Shown here: one piece after another, positions 18,298-25,823 of the stretch
Layout of the letters: every line of letters starts with the position of its first letter
Numbering within the stretch: the first letter of the stretch is position 1
Origin: Oscillospiraceae bacterium
GTDB lineage: Bacteria; Bacillota; Clostridia; Oscillospirales; Oscillospiraceae
Reading direction: 5' to 3'
NCBI GenBank assembly: GCA_017527825.1
Contig: JAFXPO010000044.1
Location: 23,297-87,296 of the forward strand
DNA: 64,000 nucleotides
Translations under genes and position numbers: made by a program
Notes under the pieces: model-generated
What the model was told of the DNA's origin: nothing
The model's input: only the letters and a program-made list of their open reading frames with translations
Databases searched by the model: none

Positions 18298-19395
18298 ATG
18301 TGTAATGAACCGTTTGATCTTCAGGAATACCTTGCCAACGGCGTGGAAAAAATCGTTGCCGACGCAGTGCGCGCCACGCTGAAAAACCCGCGGGAGAGCG
18401 CGTTTATGCTCCAATTTGCCGCCGCCAGCCGCGGCGCGTCCCAAAAGCGGAAGGACGCCGAGGCGCGCGGCGAGCATATCCCGCCGTTCTTGATCGCCAG
18501 CATCACCAGTGAGTGCAACCTGCACTGCGCGGGCTGCTACTCCCGCTGCAACCACGCCACCGTGGACGAAGCGCCGGTCAGCCAGCTGAGCAGCGAGGAA
18601 TGGTTCCGCATCTTTGACGAGGCGGACGAGCTGGGCGTCAGCTTCATCCTGCTGGCGGGCGGCGAGCCGATGCTCCGTCAGGACATCATCGAGGCGGCGG
18701 GGAAAAAGCCCAACATCCTGTTCCCCATCTTCACCAACGGCACCTTTCTGGGACCGCAGTACTTCCGCATCCTCGACCGCTGCCGCAACCTCATCCCCAT
18801 CCTGAGCATCGAGGGCGACCGGACGAGCACCGACGCGCGGCGCGGCGAGGGCGTCTACGACCGGCTCGTGCGCTGCATGGACGGGCTGCATCAGCGCGGT
18901 CTGATCTTTGGCGCGTCCGTGACGGTCACGACGCAAAACCTCCGCGAGGTCACGTCGGAGGCGTTCCTGAGCACCCTCTCCGAGCGGGGCTGCAAGGCGG
19001 TCATCTATGTGGAGTTCGTACCAGTGACGGAGGAGAGCAGGGAGCTGGCGCTGGGAGACGCGGAACGGGAGATTCTCAGACGCGAGATCGCACGACTGCG
19101 CGGGGAACGGATGGTCTACATCTCCTTCCCCGGCGATGAGAAAAGCTCCGGCGGCTGCGTCGCGGCGGGGCGCGGATTCTTTCACATCAATTCCCACGGC
19201 GGCGCGGAGCCATGTCCGTTTTCGCCCTACTCGGACGTGAACATCCGGGACACATCCCTGCGCGAGGCACTGCACTCGCCGCTGTTCACCGCGCTGCGCG
19301 ACGGGAACCTGCTGCTGGACGACCACGACGGCGGCTGCGTCCTGTACGAAAAGCGAGCGCAGGTGGAGGCACTGCTGGCGCACAGCCGCTCGTAA
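18298..19395 (+). CDS. Radical SAM protein
   Basis: 365 aa. Cys73, Cys77 and Cys80 in SECNLHCAGC form the CxxxCxxC motif that holds the [4Fe-4S] cluster for S-adenosylmethionine cleavage; LLAGGEPML is the SAM-contacting GGEP motif. The C-terminal part (about 280-365) has additional cysteines in SSGGCVAAGRG, GAEPCPFSPY and DGGCVLYEK, as in SPASM/twitch-type radical SAM enzymes that carry an extra cluster. The substrate is unknown and no peptide-precursor or partner gene is adjacent. Transcribed alone, from its own promoter to its own terminator. Confidence 0.9.
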   Translation: MCNEPFDLQEYLANGVEKIVADAVRATLKNPRESAFMLQFAAASRGASQKRKDAEARGEHIPPFLIASITSECNLHCAGCYSRCNHATVDEAPVSQLSSEEWFRIFDEADELGVSFILLAGGEPMLRQDIIEAAGKKPNILFPIFTNGTFLGPQYFRILDRCRNLIPILSIEGDRTSTDARRGEGVYDRLVRCMDGLHQRGLIFGASVTVTTQNLREVTSEAFLSTLSERGCKAVIYVEFVPVTEESRELALGDAEREILRREIARLRGERMVYISFPGDEKSSGGCVAAGRGFFHINSHGGAEPCPFSPYSDVNIRDTSLREALHSPLFTALRDGNLLLDDHDGGCVLYEKRAQVEALLAHSRS

Positions 19396-19396
19396 G

Positions 19397-19431
19397 AAAA
19401 ACCGCTTTTGCCGTTGGCAAAAGCGGTTTTT
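19397..19431. terminator. Terminator after the radical SAM gene
   Basis: 16-bp stem AAAAACCGCTTTTGCC / GGCAAAAGCGGTTTTT with a GTT loop. Confidence 0.92.
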
Positions 19432-19458
19432 ACGTTTTCTGATATCATTCGTCGCGGA

Positions 19459-19614
19459 TCAGGCTCCCCAGCGTGACGAACAGATACTCGGTTCCTGCAT
19501 AGCGGTCAGCGCCGTCAGCAGCACGTCCTCTGCGCCGGGACCCGGCATCGGCCGCTCGCCCACCGTCAGGCGCGGTTCCGCTTTGCCGCGACGCTCCAAC
19601 CACGCAGCTTTCAT
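19459..19614 (-). pseudogene. N-terminal remnant of a zinc-type alcohol dehydrogenase
   Basis: 51 codons, beginning MKAAWLERRGKAEP and continuing ERPMPGPGAEDVLL, the typical opening of medium-chain (MDR) dehydrogenases, then ending abruptly. In another frame the last stretch reads YAGTEYLFVTLGSLIRDE, like the true end of a protein. It therefore looks like an N-terminal piece joined out of frame to a C-terminal piece by a large deletion. It overlaps the nitroreductase remnant by 4 bp. Confidence 0.55.
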
Positions 19615-20051
19615 GTCTCTTCCTCCGTCCAGCTGAATAAATAGCGGTAGTTTTCCGGCGCGCCGGTATCGGTAGGCGCGTCCATGACCTTCAGTGAGCC
19701 GCCAATTCCCTGTTCCCACGCGGTCAGGCAGAAATGATTCGCGCCGATGCCCACATCCACGCGCTGAATGATCGGGGGATCGATCTCGTCCTTTCCCTCG
19801 CTCGCCTTGGCGTAGAAGTGAAACGCGCCGTCCCGGCGCAGTATCCGCCACGGCTGCGCGTTGGTAGCGGAGGGCGCGAGCCGCAGCATTTCGAGCGCAT
19901 GCACCGTCACGGGAACGTTGAACGGATTGCGGAGGTTTTTCGCGTATGCCGTCAGCTTCGCCATGGTTTCCGCGTCCAAAGGTCTTGCGTCAAAGGTTCT
20001 CACGCTGTGCCGCGTCTGGATGGTATTGCATACCGGAAAATCAGAAAACAT
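19611..20051 (-). pseudogene. Nitroreductase-family gene with internal deletion
   Basis: 146 codons with an intact start (GGGAGG upstream). It opens like a TM1586-type nitroreductase (NTIQTRHSVRTFDARPL) and ends like one (RLAPSATNAQPWRILRR, VDVGIGANHFCLTAWEQGIGG), but the family is usually about 230-270 aa. About 100 residues are missing between FNVPVTVHALE and MLRLAPSA, with the frame kept. The FMN site cannot be complete, so it is probably not functional. Confidence 0.7.
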
Positions 20052-20159
20052 CGTCGTTCCTCCCGTCAATTACTGGTTGATTCATTATAAAGCGTTCGTC
20101 CCATTCTGTATATTCGCAAAATAGCAATATTGCGAAAAAGGAAACAAAATGCTACAATA

Positions 20160-20556
20160 AGGACAAGCACGACCTTGTCGAGTGGTCATACCTGCATGTG
20201 CTGGACGAGTATTATCAGAAAAACCGCGCGGCGATGACCTTTCACCAATGGCTGCTGTTCACGGCGGAGGTCGCGTGGGAGCATCGGCTCATGCTGCAAA
20301 AAATCGCCCGTTACAGCGGGAAAACAGCCTGCGCGCGTCGTTGCAGCAGCCGCTGACCGAGCGCTGCCTGACGGTGCTGCGCGAGGTGTACGGCGAAACG
20401 GTCACGGAGCGGCTCCGCGCCGTCGTATCGTTTTATGTCGGCGGCTTAATCAGCTATGTGGAGCGTGCGCTCAGCGAGAACGATATACCGACGCCGGAGC
20501 AAAGCGTCAGGCTTTTTGAGCGCTGCGTTCCCGGCTGCATGGAGAAATATCTGTAA
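20160..20556 (+). pseudogene. TetR-family regulator remnant lacking its HTH
   Basis: Reads KHDLVEWSYLHVLDEYY onward in one frame, then, after a frameshift near 20320, SLRASLQQPLTERCLTVLRE to the end PGCMEKYL. This is the C-terminal ligand-binding half of a TetR/AcrR protein; no DNA-binding helices precede it. A promoter-like TTGCGA-N17-TACAAT lies directly upstream, as if a deletion had joined the promoter to the middle of the gene. Confidence 0.6.
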
Positions 20557-20590
20557 GCGGGGGGAAACCGTTTTCCGGTTTCCCCCCGCT
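20556..20590. terminator. Strong hairpin after the TetR remnant
   Basis: 14-bp stem AGCGGGGGGAAACC / GGTTTCCCCCCGCT with a 7-nt loop directly after the stop codon; no T-run. Confidence 0.6.
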
Positions 20591-20663
20591 CTCTCAGGGC
20601 GGCGGTTTCGGCTCAAGGCGAGGCGCACGCCGCAAAATATTTTTCCGATCTGCGCCGGAATGC

Positions 20664-21146
20664 TCAGGCGTTGGTCGCGCTCTGCTCGCTCGCGGTCTCC
20701 GCCGCCTGTTCGGCGGTCTTGCCGTGCTTGCCGCGTTTGTGATGCTTTGCGCTCTCCGCCGCGTCCTCGGTCACTTCCTTGACGCTCTTGTCCACCACCG
20801 CGCCGGTGAGGGCGTCGATCTGATAGGAATAGTGCTGACCGTCGCAGGTGAAACGCACCTTGTACACCACCGTGCCGTCATCCAGCTGGGAAACGCGTGA
20901 CTTGACCTTGCCCTCCGCCGTTACACCGGCATCCGCAAGCGCCTTCGCCTTGGCGGCGTCCTTGCCGATGGCGTTCTCCGGCGCGGCAACCTTTTCGCCT
21001 TTGCCGTGCTTGCGGCGCGTCTTCTGCGTCTCCTCCACGGCTGTTTCGCTTTCGCTTGCGGTATCCGCGGCGAGGGCGGCGGGCGCCAGCGCCGAGAGGG
21101 ACAATACGCCCACCAGGGCAAGTGCCAAAACCTTCTTGTTCTTCAT
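20664..21146 (-). CDS. Secreted PepSY-domain protein
   Basis: 160 aa with a clear signal peptide (MKNKKVLALALVGVLSLSAL, cleavage after AAALA near residue 27). Residues about 58-120 form one PepSY domain (IGKDAAKAKALADAGVT, then GTVVYKVRFTCDGQHYSYQI and DALTGAVV). The rest is charged, low-complexity linker rich in Lys, His and Ala. PepSY modules often inhibit proteases or bind cell-surface components. Divergent from an OmpR/kinase pair; its promoter holds a 29-bp box shared with the gene at 23530, so it is very probably a target of that system. Confidence 0.88.
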   Translation of the reverse strand: MKNKKVLALALVGVLSLSALAPAALAADTASESETAVEETQKTRRKHGKGEKVAAPENAIGKDAAKAKALADAGVTAEGKVKSRVSQLDDGTVVYKVRFTCDGQHYSYQIDALTGAVVDKSVKEVTEDAAESAKHHKRGKHGKTAEQAAETASEQSATNA

Positions 21147-21199
21147 AACATATCACTCCTGTTTTTTGAATTCGCAGGCTTTTCTCGCCTGCTGACGTC

Positions 21200-21252
21200 A
21201 GAATACCAAATCCGCCGGTCGGAAATCCCCGCCAAGCTGCGGCGGATTTTAC
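21200..21252 (-). promoter_or_regulatory. Response-regulator box A and promoter of the PepSY gene
   Basis: Minus-strand box 21252-21224 contains GTAAA, TCCGCCGCAGCTT and CGGGGATT; it matches box B (23441-23469) at 26 of 29 positions. The -10 hexamer TATTCT (21205-21200) lies 18 bp downstream and there is no good -35, so the box occupies the activator position. Confidence 0.7.
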
Positions 21253-21308
21253 GAAAATCACACGAAACGCTTCGTATGGATTGCGGCAGCTTCCGCCGCT
21301 GTTCGGCA

Positions 21309-21337
21309 TTGCTTTTCCCCGGCGGCGCTGATACAAT
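21309..21337 (+). promoter_or_regulatory. Promoter of the OmpR/kinase operon
   Basis: TTGCTT (21309-21314), 17-bp spacer, TACAAT (21332-21337), then AAGGAGG at 21353-21359 before the start at 21368. Confidence 0.65.
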
Positions 21338-21367
21338 GTCCTTATCAGTACAAAGGAGGCGGCGGAC

Positions 21368-22063
21368 ATGGCAAACGAGGCAAAGCGCATCTATATCGCC
21401 GACGATGACGACAACATCCGTCAGGTCGTCAAGACCTTTCTCGCAAGCGACGGCTATCAGGTGGAGGACTTCCCCACCGGCGATCTGCTGCTGGAGCGCT
21501 TCGCGCAAAGCCCCTGCGATCTGGCGATCCTCGACGTAATGATGCCCGGCTCCGACGGCTTTACGGTCTGCACGGAGCTGCGCAAGGTCAGCACGGTGCC
21601 CATCATCATGCTCACCGCCCGCGATTCCGAGAACGACTACGCCATGGGGCTGGGACTTGGCAGCGACGATTACATCACCAAGCCGTTTTCCGCCATGGCG
21701 CTGCTGATGCGCGTGCGCGCCATCTTCCGGCGCATTGACTTCGAGAGAGAGAAGCATAGCGCGCCCGCCGCCGTCGCCGTCGGGAAGCTGACGCTGGACG
21801 TGGGCAGCCGGCATATCTCAAAGGACGCTCAGCCGCTGGCGCTGACGCCGACGGAGTACGAGGTTTTGAAATATCTGATGCTCCACGCGAACCAGGCGGT
21901 CTCCCGCGAGGAGCTGCTCAACACCGTCTGGGGCTTTGAGACCGCCGTGGAGACCCGCGCCACCGACGACACGGTGCGGCGGCTGCGCCAAAAGCTGGAC
22001 GGCTGCGGCGTCAGCATTGCGGCGGTCTGGGGCTTCGGCTTCCGTCTGGAGGAAAACGCATGA
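21368..22063 (+). CDS. OmpR/PhoB-family response regulator
   Basis: 231 aa: a receiver domain (residues 1-120; acidic cluster DDDD at 12-15, phospho-acceptor Asp in LAILDVMMPGSDG near residue 57, switch Thr in IIMLTARD, Lys in DDYITKPFSA) and a winged helix (about 135-229, TPTEYEVLKYLMLHANQAVS). AAGGAGG precedes the start. The stop overlaps the kinase start by 4 bp, so the two are translationally coupled. Confidence 0.96.
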   Translation: MANEAKRIYIADDDDNIRQVVKTFLASDGYQVEDFPTGDLLLERFAQSPCDLAILDVMMPGSDGFTVCTELRKVSTVPIIMLTARDSENDYAMGLGLGSDDYITKPFSAMALLMRVRAIFRRIDFEREKHSAPAAVAVGKLTLDVGSRHISKDAQPLALTPTEYEVLKYLMLHANQAVSREELLNTVWGFETAVETRATDDTVRRLRQKLDGCGVSIAAVWGFGFRLEENA

Positions 22064-23394
22064 ACAGGCAGTGGCACATTCAGACGCGGATTCTGCTCAC
22101 GCTGATCGGTCTGACGGCGGCGATCCTGCTGACGGTCGGGCTGGCGTTCAACCTCTCCGTGCGCGGCTATATCCGCTCCCGCGTTGCGGCGCAGCTGACT
22201 TCTGTTTCCGAGAGCGCGTCCTCTGACCGGCGCGGCGACCGGGCGCACGGCAAGCGGGAACGTCCCGACCGCATCACCGGCACCACGGGCAACGCCGTCG
22301 TCCTCGATGAAAACGGCGCGCTGGTCTCCTACCTGCGTGGGGACGCGGACGTGGCGGAGACGCTCGCGGCGTATTATCAAACCCACGGATTCGGCGGCAA
22401 CGCCCACTACCGGACGCTCACGATCGGGGAGGAGACCTACGCGGTCTCCGTCTCCGACGACCCGGTGCAAAGCGGGTATTATCTTGTGTCCTATGTGGAC
22501 GTGACCTCGATCCTCGCGTTCACCGCGCGGATCAACACGGTGCTGTTGCTCATCATCTGCGCGGCGATCCTGCTCTCAGTGGTGTTGAGCCGCCGCTTTG
22601 CCAGATCGTTTGCCGCGCCTGTGCAGGAGCTGTCTGCCTTTGCCCGCGAGATCGGCGGGGGAAGCTTTGCGCCGCGCGATCTGCGCTTTCAGGACGTGGA
22701 GTTCGCTCAGCTGGCGGATTCGATGAACCGGATGGCGGCGGCGCTGCACAAGGCAAAGCAGGAACAGGAGGTGTTCTTTCAGAACGTCTCCCATGAGTTG
22801 CGCACGCCGCTGACCTCCATCCGCGGAAACGCGGAGGGCATCGTATATGGTGTGATGGAGCCGCAGGCGGCGGCGAAGGTCATCCTCGCGGAATCCGACA
22901 AGCTCGGCGGCATGGTGGAGGACATTCTCTATCTCTCCCGCATGGGCAAAGCCGCGCCGGAGGGCGCGGCGGCGACGCTGGACTTGCGTGAGGTGCTGGA
23001 CCTCTGCGTCAGCGAGCAGCGCGCGGAGGCGGAGGGCAAGGGCGTTTCGTTCCGCTTTGATTTCGACGATGCGCCCGTGATGCTCTCCATTCGCGAGCAG
23101 GACGCGCAGCGGCTGTTCGGAAACCTGATCTCCAACGCGATCCGCTACGCGAAAAGCGAGGTGACGCTTGTGTGCCGCGCAGAGGAACACGCCGTCCTCG
23201 TCCGAATTGCCGACGACGGACCGGGCATCTCCCCCGACGACCTGCCCCACATTTTTGAACGGTTTTACAAGGGTGCGGGCGGCAAGCACGGCATTGGGCT
23301 TTCCATTGCCCAGTCCGTCGCGCAGGCATACCGCGGAACGCTGACCGCCCGCGGCGACGGCGGCGCGGTGTTTGAGGCGCGATTTCCACGGTGA
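22060..23394 (+). CDS. Sensor histidine kinase
   Basis: 444 aa. Helix 1 (about 9-30), a short extracytoplasmic sensor (31-155) with a basic DRRGDRAHGKRERPDR stretch, helix 2 (about 157-175), HAMP-like segment, HisKA (QNVSHELRTPLTSIRGNAEG), and a HATPase domain (NLISNAIRYAK, DDGPGI, HGIGLSIAQS). Partner of the overlapping OmpR regulator. The targets suggested by the shared promoter box are cell-envelope proteins, so envelope or ion sensing is plausible but unproven. Confidence 0.95.
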   Translation: MNRQWHIQTRILLTLIGLTAAILLTVGLAFNLSVRGYIRSRVAAQLTSVSESASSDRRGDRAHGKRERPDRITGTTGNAVVLDENGALVSYLRGDADVAETLAAYYQTHGFGGNAHYRTLTIGEETYAVSVSDDPVQSGYYLVSYVDVTSILAFTARINTVLLLIICAAILLSVVLSRRFARSFAAPVQELSAFAREIGGGSFAPRDLRFQDVEFAQLADSMNRMAAALHKAKQEQEVFFQNVSHELRTPLTSIRGNAEGIVYGVMEPQAAAKVILAESDKLGGMVEDILYLSRMGKAAPEGAAATLDLREVLDLCVSEQRAEAEGKGVSFRFDFDDAPVMLSIREQDAQRLFGNLISNAIRYAKSEVTLVCRAEEHAVLVRIADDGPGISPDDLPHIFERFYKGAGGKHGIGLSIAQSVAQAYRGTLTARGDGGAVFEARFPR

Positions 23395-23399
23395 ACGCG

Positions 23400-23428
23400 A
23401 AAGGCTTCGGAGCTCCGAAGCCTTTTTT
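23400..23428 (+). terminator. Terminator of the OmpR/kinase operon
   Basis: 11-bp stem AAAGGCTTCGG / CCGAAGCCTTT with an AGCT loop and a T6 tail. Confidence 0.92.
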
Positions 23429-23440
23429 CGTATGTTTTGC

Positions 23441-23492
23441 GTAAATTCCGCCGCAGCTTTTCGGGGATTGTTTCTGCTCTTCTCGCTATACT
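23441..23492 (+). promoter_or_regulatory. Response-regulator box B and promoter of the carbohydrate-binding lipoprotein
   Basis: Box 23441-23469 (GTAAA, TCCGCCGCAGCTT, CGGGGATT) matches box A upstream of the PepSY gene at 26 of 29 positions. TATACT (23487-23492) starts 17 bp after the box and no good -35 is present. Confidence 0.7.
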
Positions 23493-23529
23493 GTATCCAG
23501 AATCCCAAATTTGAAAGGAGTCTTTCACC

Positions 23530-24825
23530 ATGAAATGTAAATATACGAAGTTTCTTCCCCTCGCCCTTTCGGCGGCGATGCTCTTCACCGGCTGCGCGGC
23601 GCAGCAGGTCGTTTCCACCGCGGCGGACGATACCGTTTCGCCCACCGCGATTTCTCAAACGGTTGAGAGTCTGGATAACTTGACGACGGCGGACAGCGCC
23701 GATACCGCGGAGGAAACCGAATCCTCCAGCGAGGCGTTTTCCAAACGCGATCTCTCCGGCGAGTATGACGCATCCGAGGCGGTCACAATTCAGCTAAACG
23801 GCGACAGCGCGAGCTGCGACGGCGCGGGCGTGAGCGTCAGCGGTTCCACCGTCACCATTACGGCGGCGGGCACCTATCTTCTCTCCGGCATGCTGAACGG
23901 CAGCGTCATCGTGGACGCGACAAAGGACGACAAGGTGCAGCTGGTGCTCAGCGGTGTGACCGTCCAATCCGATACCTTCGCCGCCATTTACGTCAAGCAG
24001 GCGGATAAGGTGTTCGTCACGCTCGCGGACGGCACGGTGAACAGTCTCTCAAACGGCGGCAGCTTCGTTCAGGTCGACGAAAACGAGGTGGACGCGGTGG
24101 TCTACGCCAAGGACGACATCACCTTCAACGGCACGGGCACGCTCCGAATCAGCTCCCCCGCCGGTCACGGAATCTCCGGCAAGGACGAGGTGACCATCAC
24201 CAACGGCGTCTATGAGATCGCGGCGGCTGAACATGCGATCCGCGCCAAGGACAGCCTTGCCATTGCGGGCGGCACGTTCACCCTCGCCGCCGGCAACGAC
24301 GGACTGCATGCCGAGAACGGTGACGACGACACGCTGGGCAACATCTATATCGCGGGCGGAGATTTCACCATTCAGGTCTCCGACGACGCGATCCACGCCA
24401 ACACGCTGCTCCAAATCGACGGTGGAACCTTTGACATCACCGGCGCCGAGGGTCTGGAGGCAACCTATGTCCAGATCAACGACGGCACGATCCGCATTTC
24501 CGCCAGCGACGACGGCGTCAACGCCGCGTACAAGTCCTCCGCCTACACCCCGACGGTGGAGATCAACGGCGGCACGCTCACGATCACGATGGGTGCCGGC
24601 GACACAGACGGCATCGACTCCAACGGCAATATTGTGATCAACGGCGGCACCGTCGACGTGACCGGTCAGTCCGCGTTCGACTGCGACGGAACGGCGACCT
24701 ACAACGGCGGCACGCTCATCGTCAACGGTCAGCAGGTCGACTCCATCCCCACGCAGATGATGGGCGGACACGGCGGCATGATGGGCGGCATGGGCGGCTT
24801 CGGAAACGGCGGTCGCCACGGCTGA
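23530..24825 (+). CDS. Carbohydrate-binding (Cthe_2159-like) lipoprotein
   Basis: 431 aa. Signal peptide with lipobox LFTGC (Cys22), a Ser/Thr/Asp-rich linker (to about 75), then a right-handed beta-helix (about 80-410) built of repeats such as TITNGVYEIAA, IAGGTFTLAAGNDGLHAENG and INGGTLTITM. This matches the Cthe_2159/DUF4353 family, which binds acidic polysaccharides such as polygalacturonate with Ca2+. The C-terminus is a Gly/Met run (MMGGHGGMMGGMGGFG). Probably anchored on the outer face of the membrane. Controlled by the upstream OmpR-type system through box B, as inferred from the shared box. Confidence 0.87.
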   Translation: MKCKYTKFLPLALSAAMLFTGCAAQQVVSTAADDTVSPTAISQTVESLDNLTTADSADTAEETESSSEAFSKRDLSGEYDASEAVTIQLNGDSASCDGAGVSVSGSTVTITAAGTYLLSGMLNGSVIVDATKDDKVQLVLSGVTVQSDTFAAIYVKQADKVFVTLADGTVNSLSNGGSFVQVDENEVDAVVYAKDDITFNGTGTLRISSPAGHGISGKDEVTITNGVYEIAAAEHAIRAKDSLAIAGGTFTLAAGNDGLHAENGDDDTLGNIYIAGGDFTIQVSDDAIHANTLLQIDGGTFDITGAEGLEATYVQINDGTIRISASDDGVNAAYKSSAYTPTVEINGGTLTITMGAGDTDGIDSNGNIVINGGTVDVTGQSAFDCDGTATYNGGTLIVNGQQVDSIPTQMMGGHGGMMGGMGGFGNGGRHG

Positions 24826-24855
24826 TCGAACCGGTTGATTTCCCGTCGGAATTGC

Positions 24856-24892
24856 AAAGCAGCCTGCTTTCCAAAAGCAGGCTGCTTTTTTT
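24856..24892. terminator. Terminator after the carbohydrate-binding lipoprotein
   Basis: 15-bp stem AAAGCAGCCTGCTTT / AAAGCAGGCTGCTTT, CCA loop, T7 tail. Confidence 0.92.
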
Positions 24893-24969
24893 ATCTTCCA
24901 GCCGGCGCTTCTTTTACGCCCCGTTCTTCGTTTCCTTCCGGTATTATCACGCAGCCGCCCGCCGCCCTC

Positions 24970-25018
24970 TTGACAGGTGACCGTTCGTTCTCTATAATGT
25001 AAGAGAGCGAACGGTCAC
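24970..25018 (+). promoter_or_regulatory. ABC-exporter promoter inside a large palindrome
   Basis: Consensus promoter TTGACA (24970-24975), 17 bp, TATAAT (24993-24998). An inverted repeat with 17-bp arms (24977-24993 and 25002-25018; 16 of 17 match; core GACCGTTCG / CGAACGGTC) covers the spacer, the -10 and the start site. It has the form of a TetR-family operator. Confidence 0.75.
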
Positions 25019-25091
25019 GCATCATCGCGCGAACCGAGGGTTTACTTGGCACTTGATTCAATTCTGTGTGGCACGACGGAGGGCAATCAAC

Positions 25092-25823
25092 ATGAGCGAA
25101 ACGGTAATGCTGGAAATCCGGCACTATTCCAAATCCTACGGCGGCGGGAAAAAGGCGGCGGACGACGTGAGCCTCACCGTTATGGGCGGTGACATTTATG
25201 GCTTCATCGGTCACAACGGCGCAGGCAAATCCACGACGATCCGCGCCGTGGTGGGTGTGCTGGACTTCACCGAGGGCGACATTTTCATCGACGGTCACTC
25301 CGTCAAGACGGAGCCGATGGCGTGCAAACGCGTCACGGCGTACATTCCCGACAATCCCGACCTCTATGAGAACCTGACCGGTATTCAATACCTGAACTTC
25401 ATCGCGGACGTGTTCGGCATCGGCGCCGCGGAACGGGAGACGAGCATCAGGCAGTACGCCGACCAGTTTGAGATCACCGCCGATCTGGGCGGGCTGATTG
25501 GCGCCTACTCCCACGGCATGAAGCAGAAGCTCGCGATCATCTCCGCGCTGATCCACCATCCCAGACTGCTGGTGCTGGACGAGCCATTTGTGGGGCTGGA
25601 CCCGAAGGCGTCCTTCACGCTCAAGGAGATCATGCATGAGCTGTGCCGTCAGGGCACGGCGGTCTTTTTCTCCACGCATGTGCTGGACGTGGCGGAGAAG
25701 CTGTGCAACAAGGTCGCCATCATCAAGCACGGCAAGATCATCGCCTCCGGCGCCATGGAGGAACTGACCGCGGGTCACTCGCTGGAAGAAACGTTTTTGG
25801 AGGCGGACGGTGATGAAACATAG
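25092..25823 (+). CDS. ABC transporter ATP-binding protein
   Basis: 243 aa from the ATG at 25092 (GGAGGG eight bases upstream). Walker A GHNGAGKST (about residue 41), signature YSHGMKQKL, Walker B LLVLDEPF, D-loop GLDPKAS, H-loop FFSTHVLDV: a DrrA/BcrA-like exporter ATPase with an ordinary single domain. It overlaps the start of the membrane component by 11 bp. Confidence 0.95.
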   Translation: MSETVMLEIRHYSKSYGGGKKAADDVSLTVMGGDIYGFIGHNGAGKSTTIRAVVGVLDFTEGDIFIDGHSVKTEPMACKRVTAYIPDNPDLYENLTGIQYLNFIADVFGIGAAERETSIRQYADQFEITADLGGLIGAYSHGMKQKLAIISALIHHPRLLVLDEPFVGLDPKASFTLKEIMHELCRQGTAVFFSTHVLDVAEKLCNKVAIIKHGKIIASGAMEELTAGHSLEETFLEADGDET

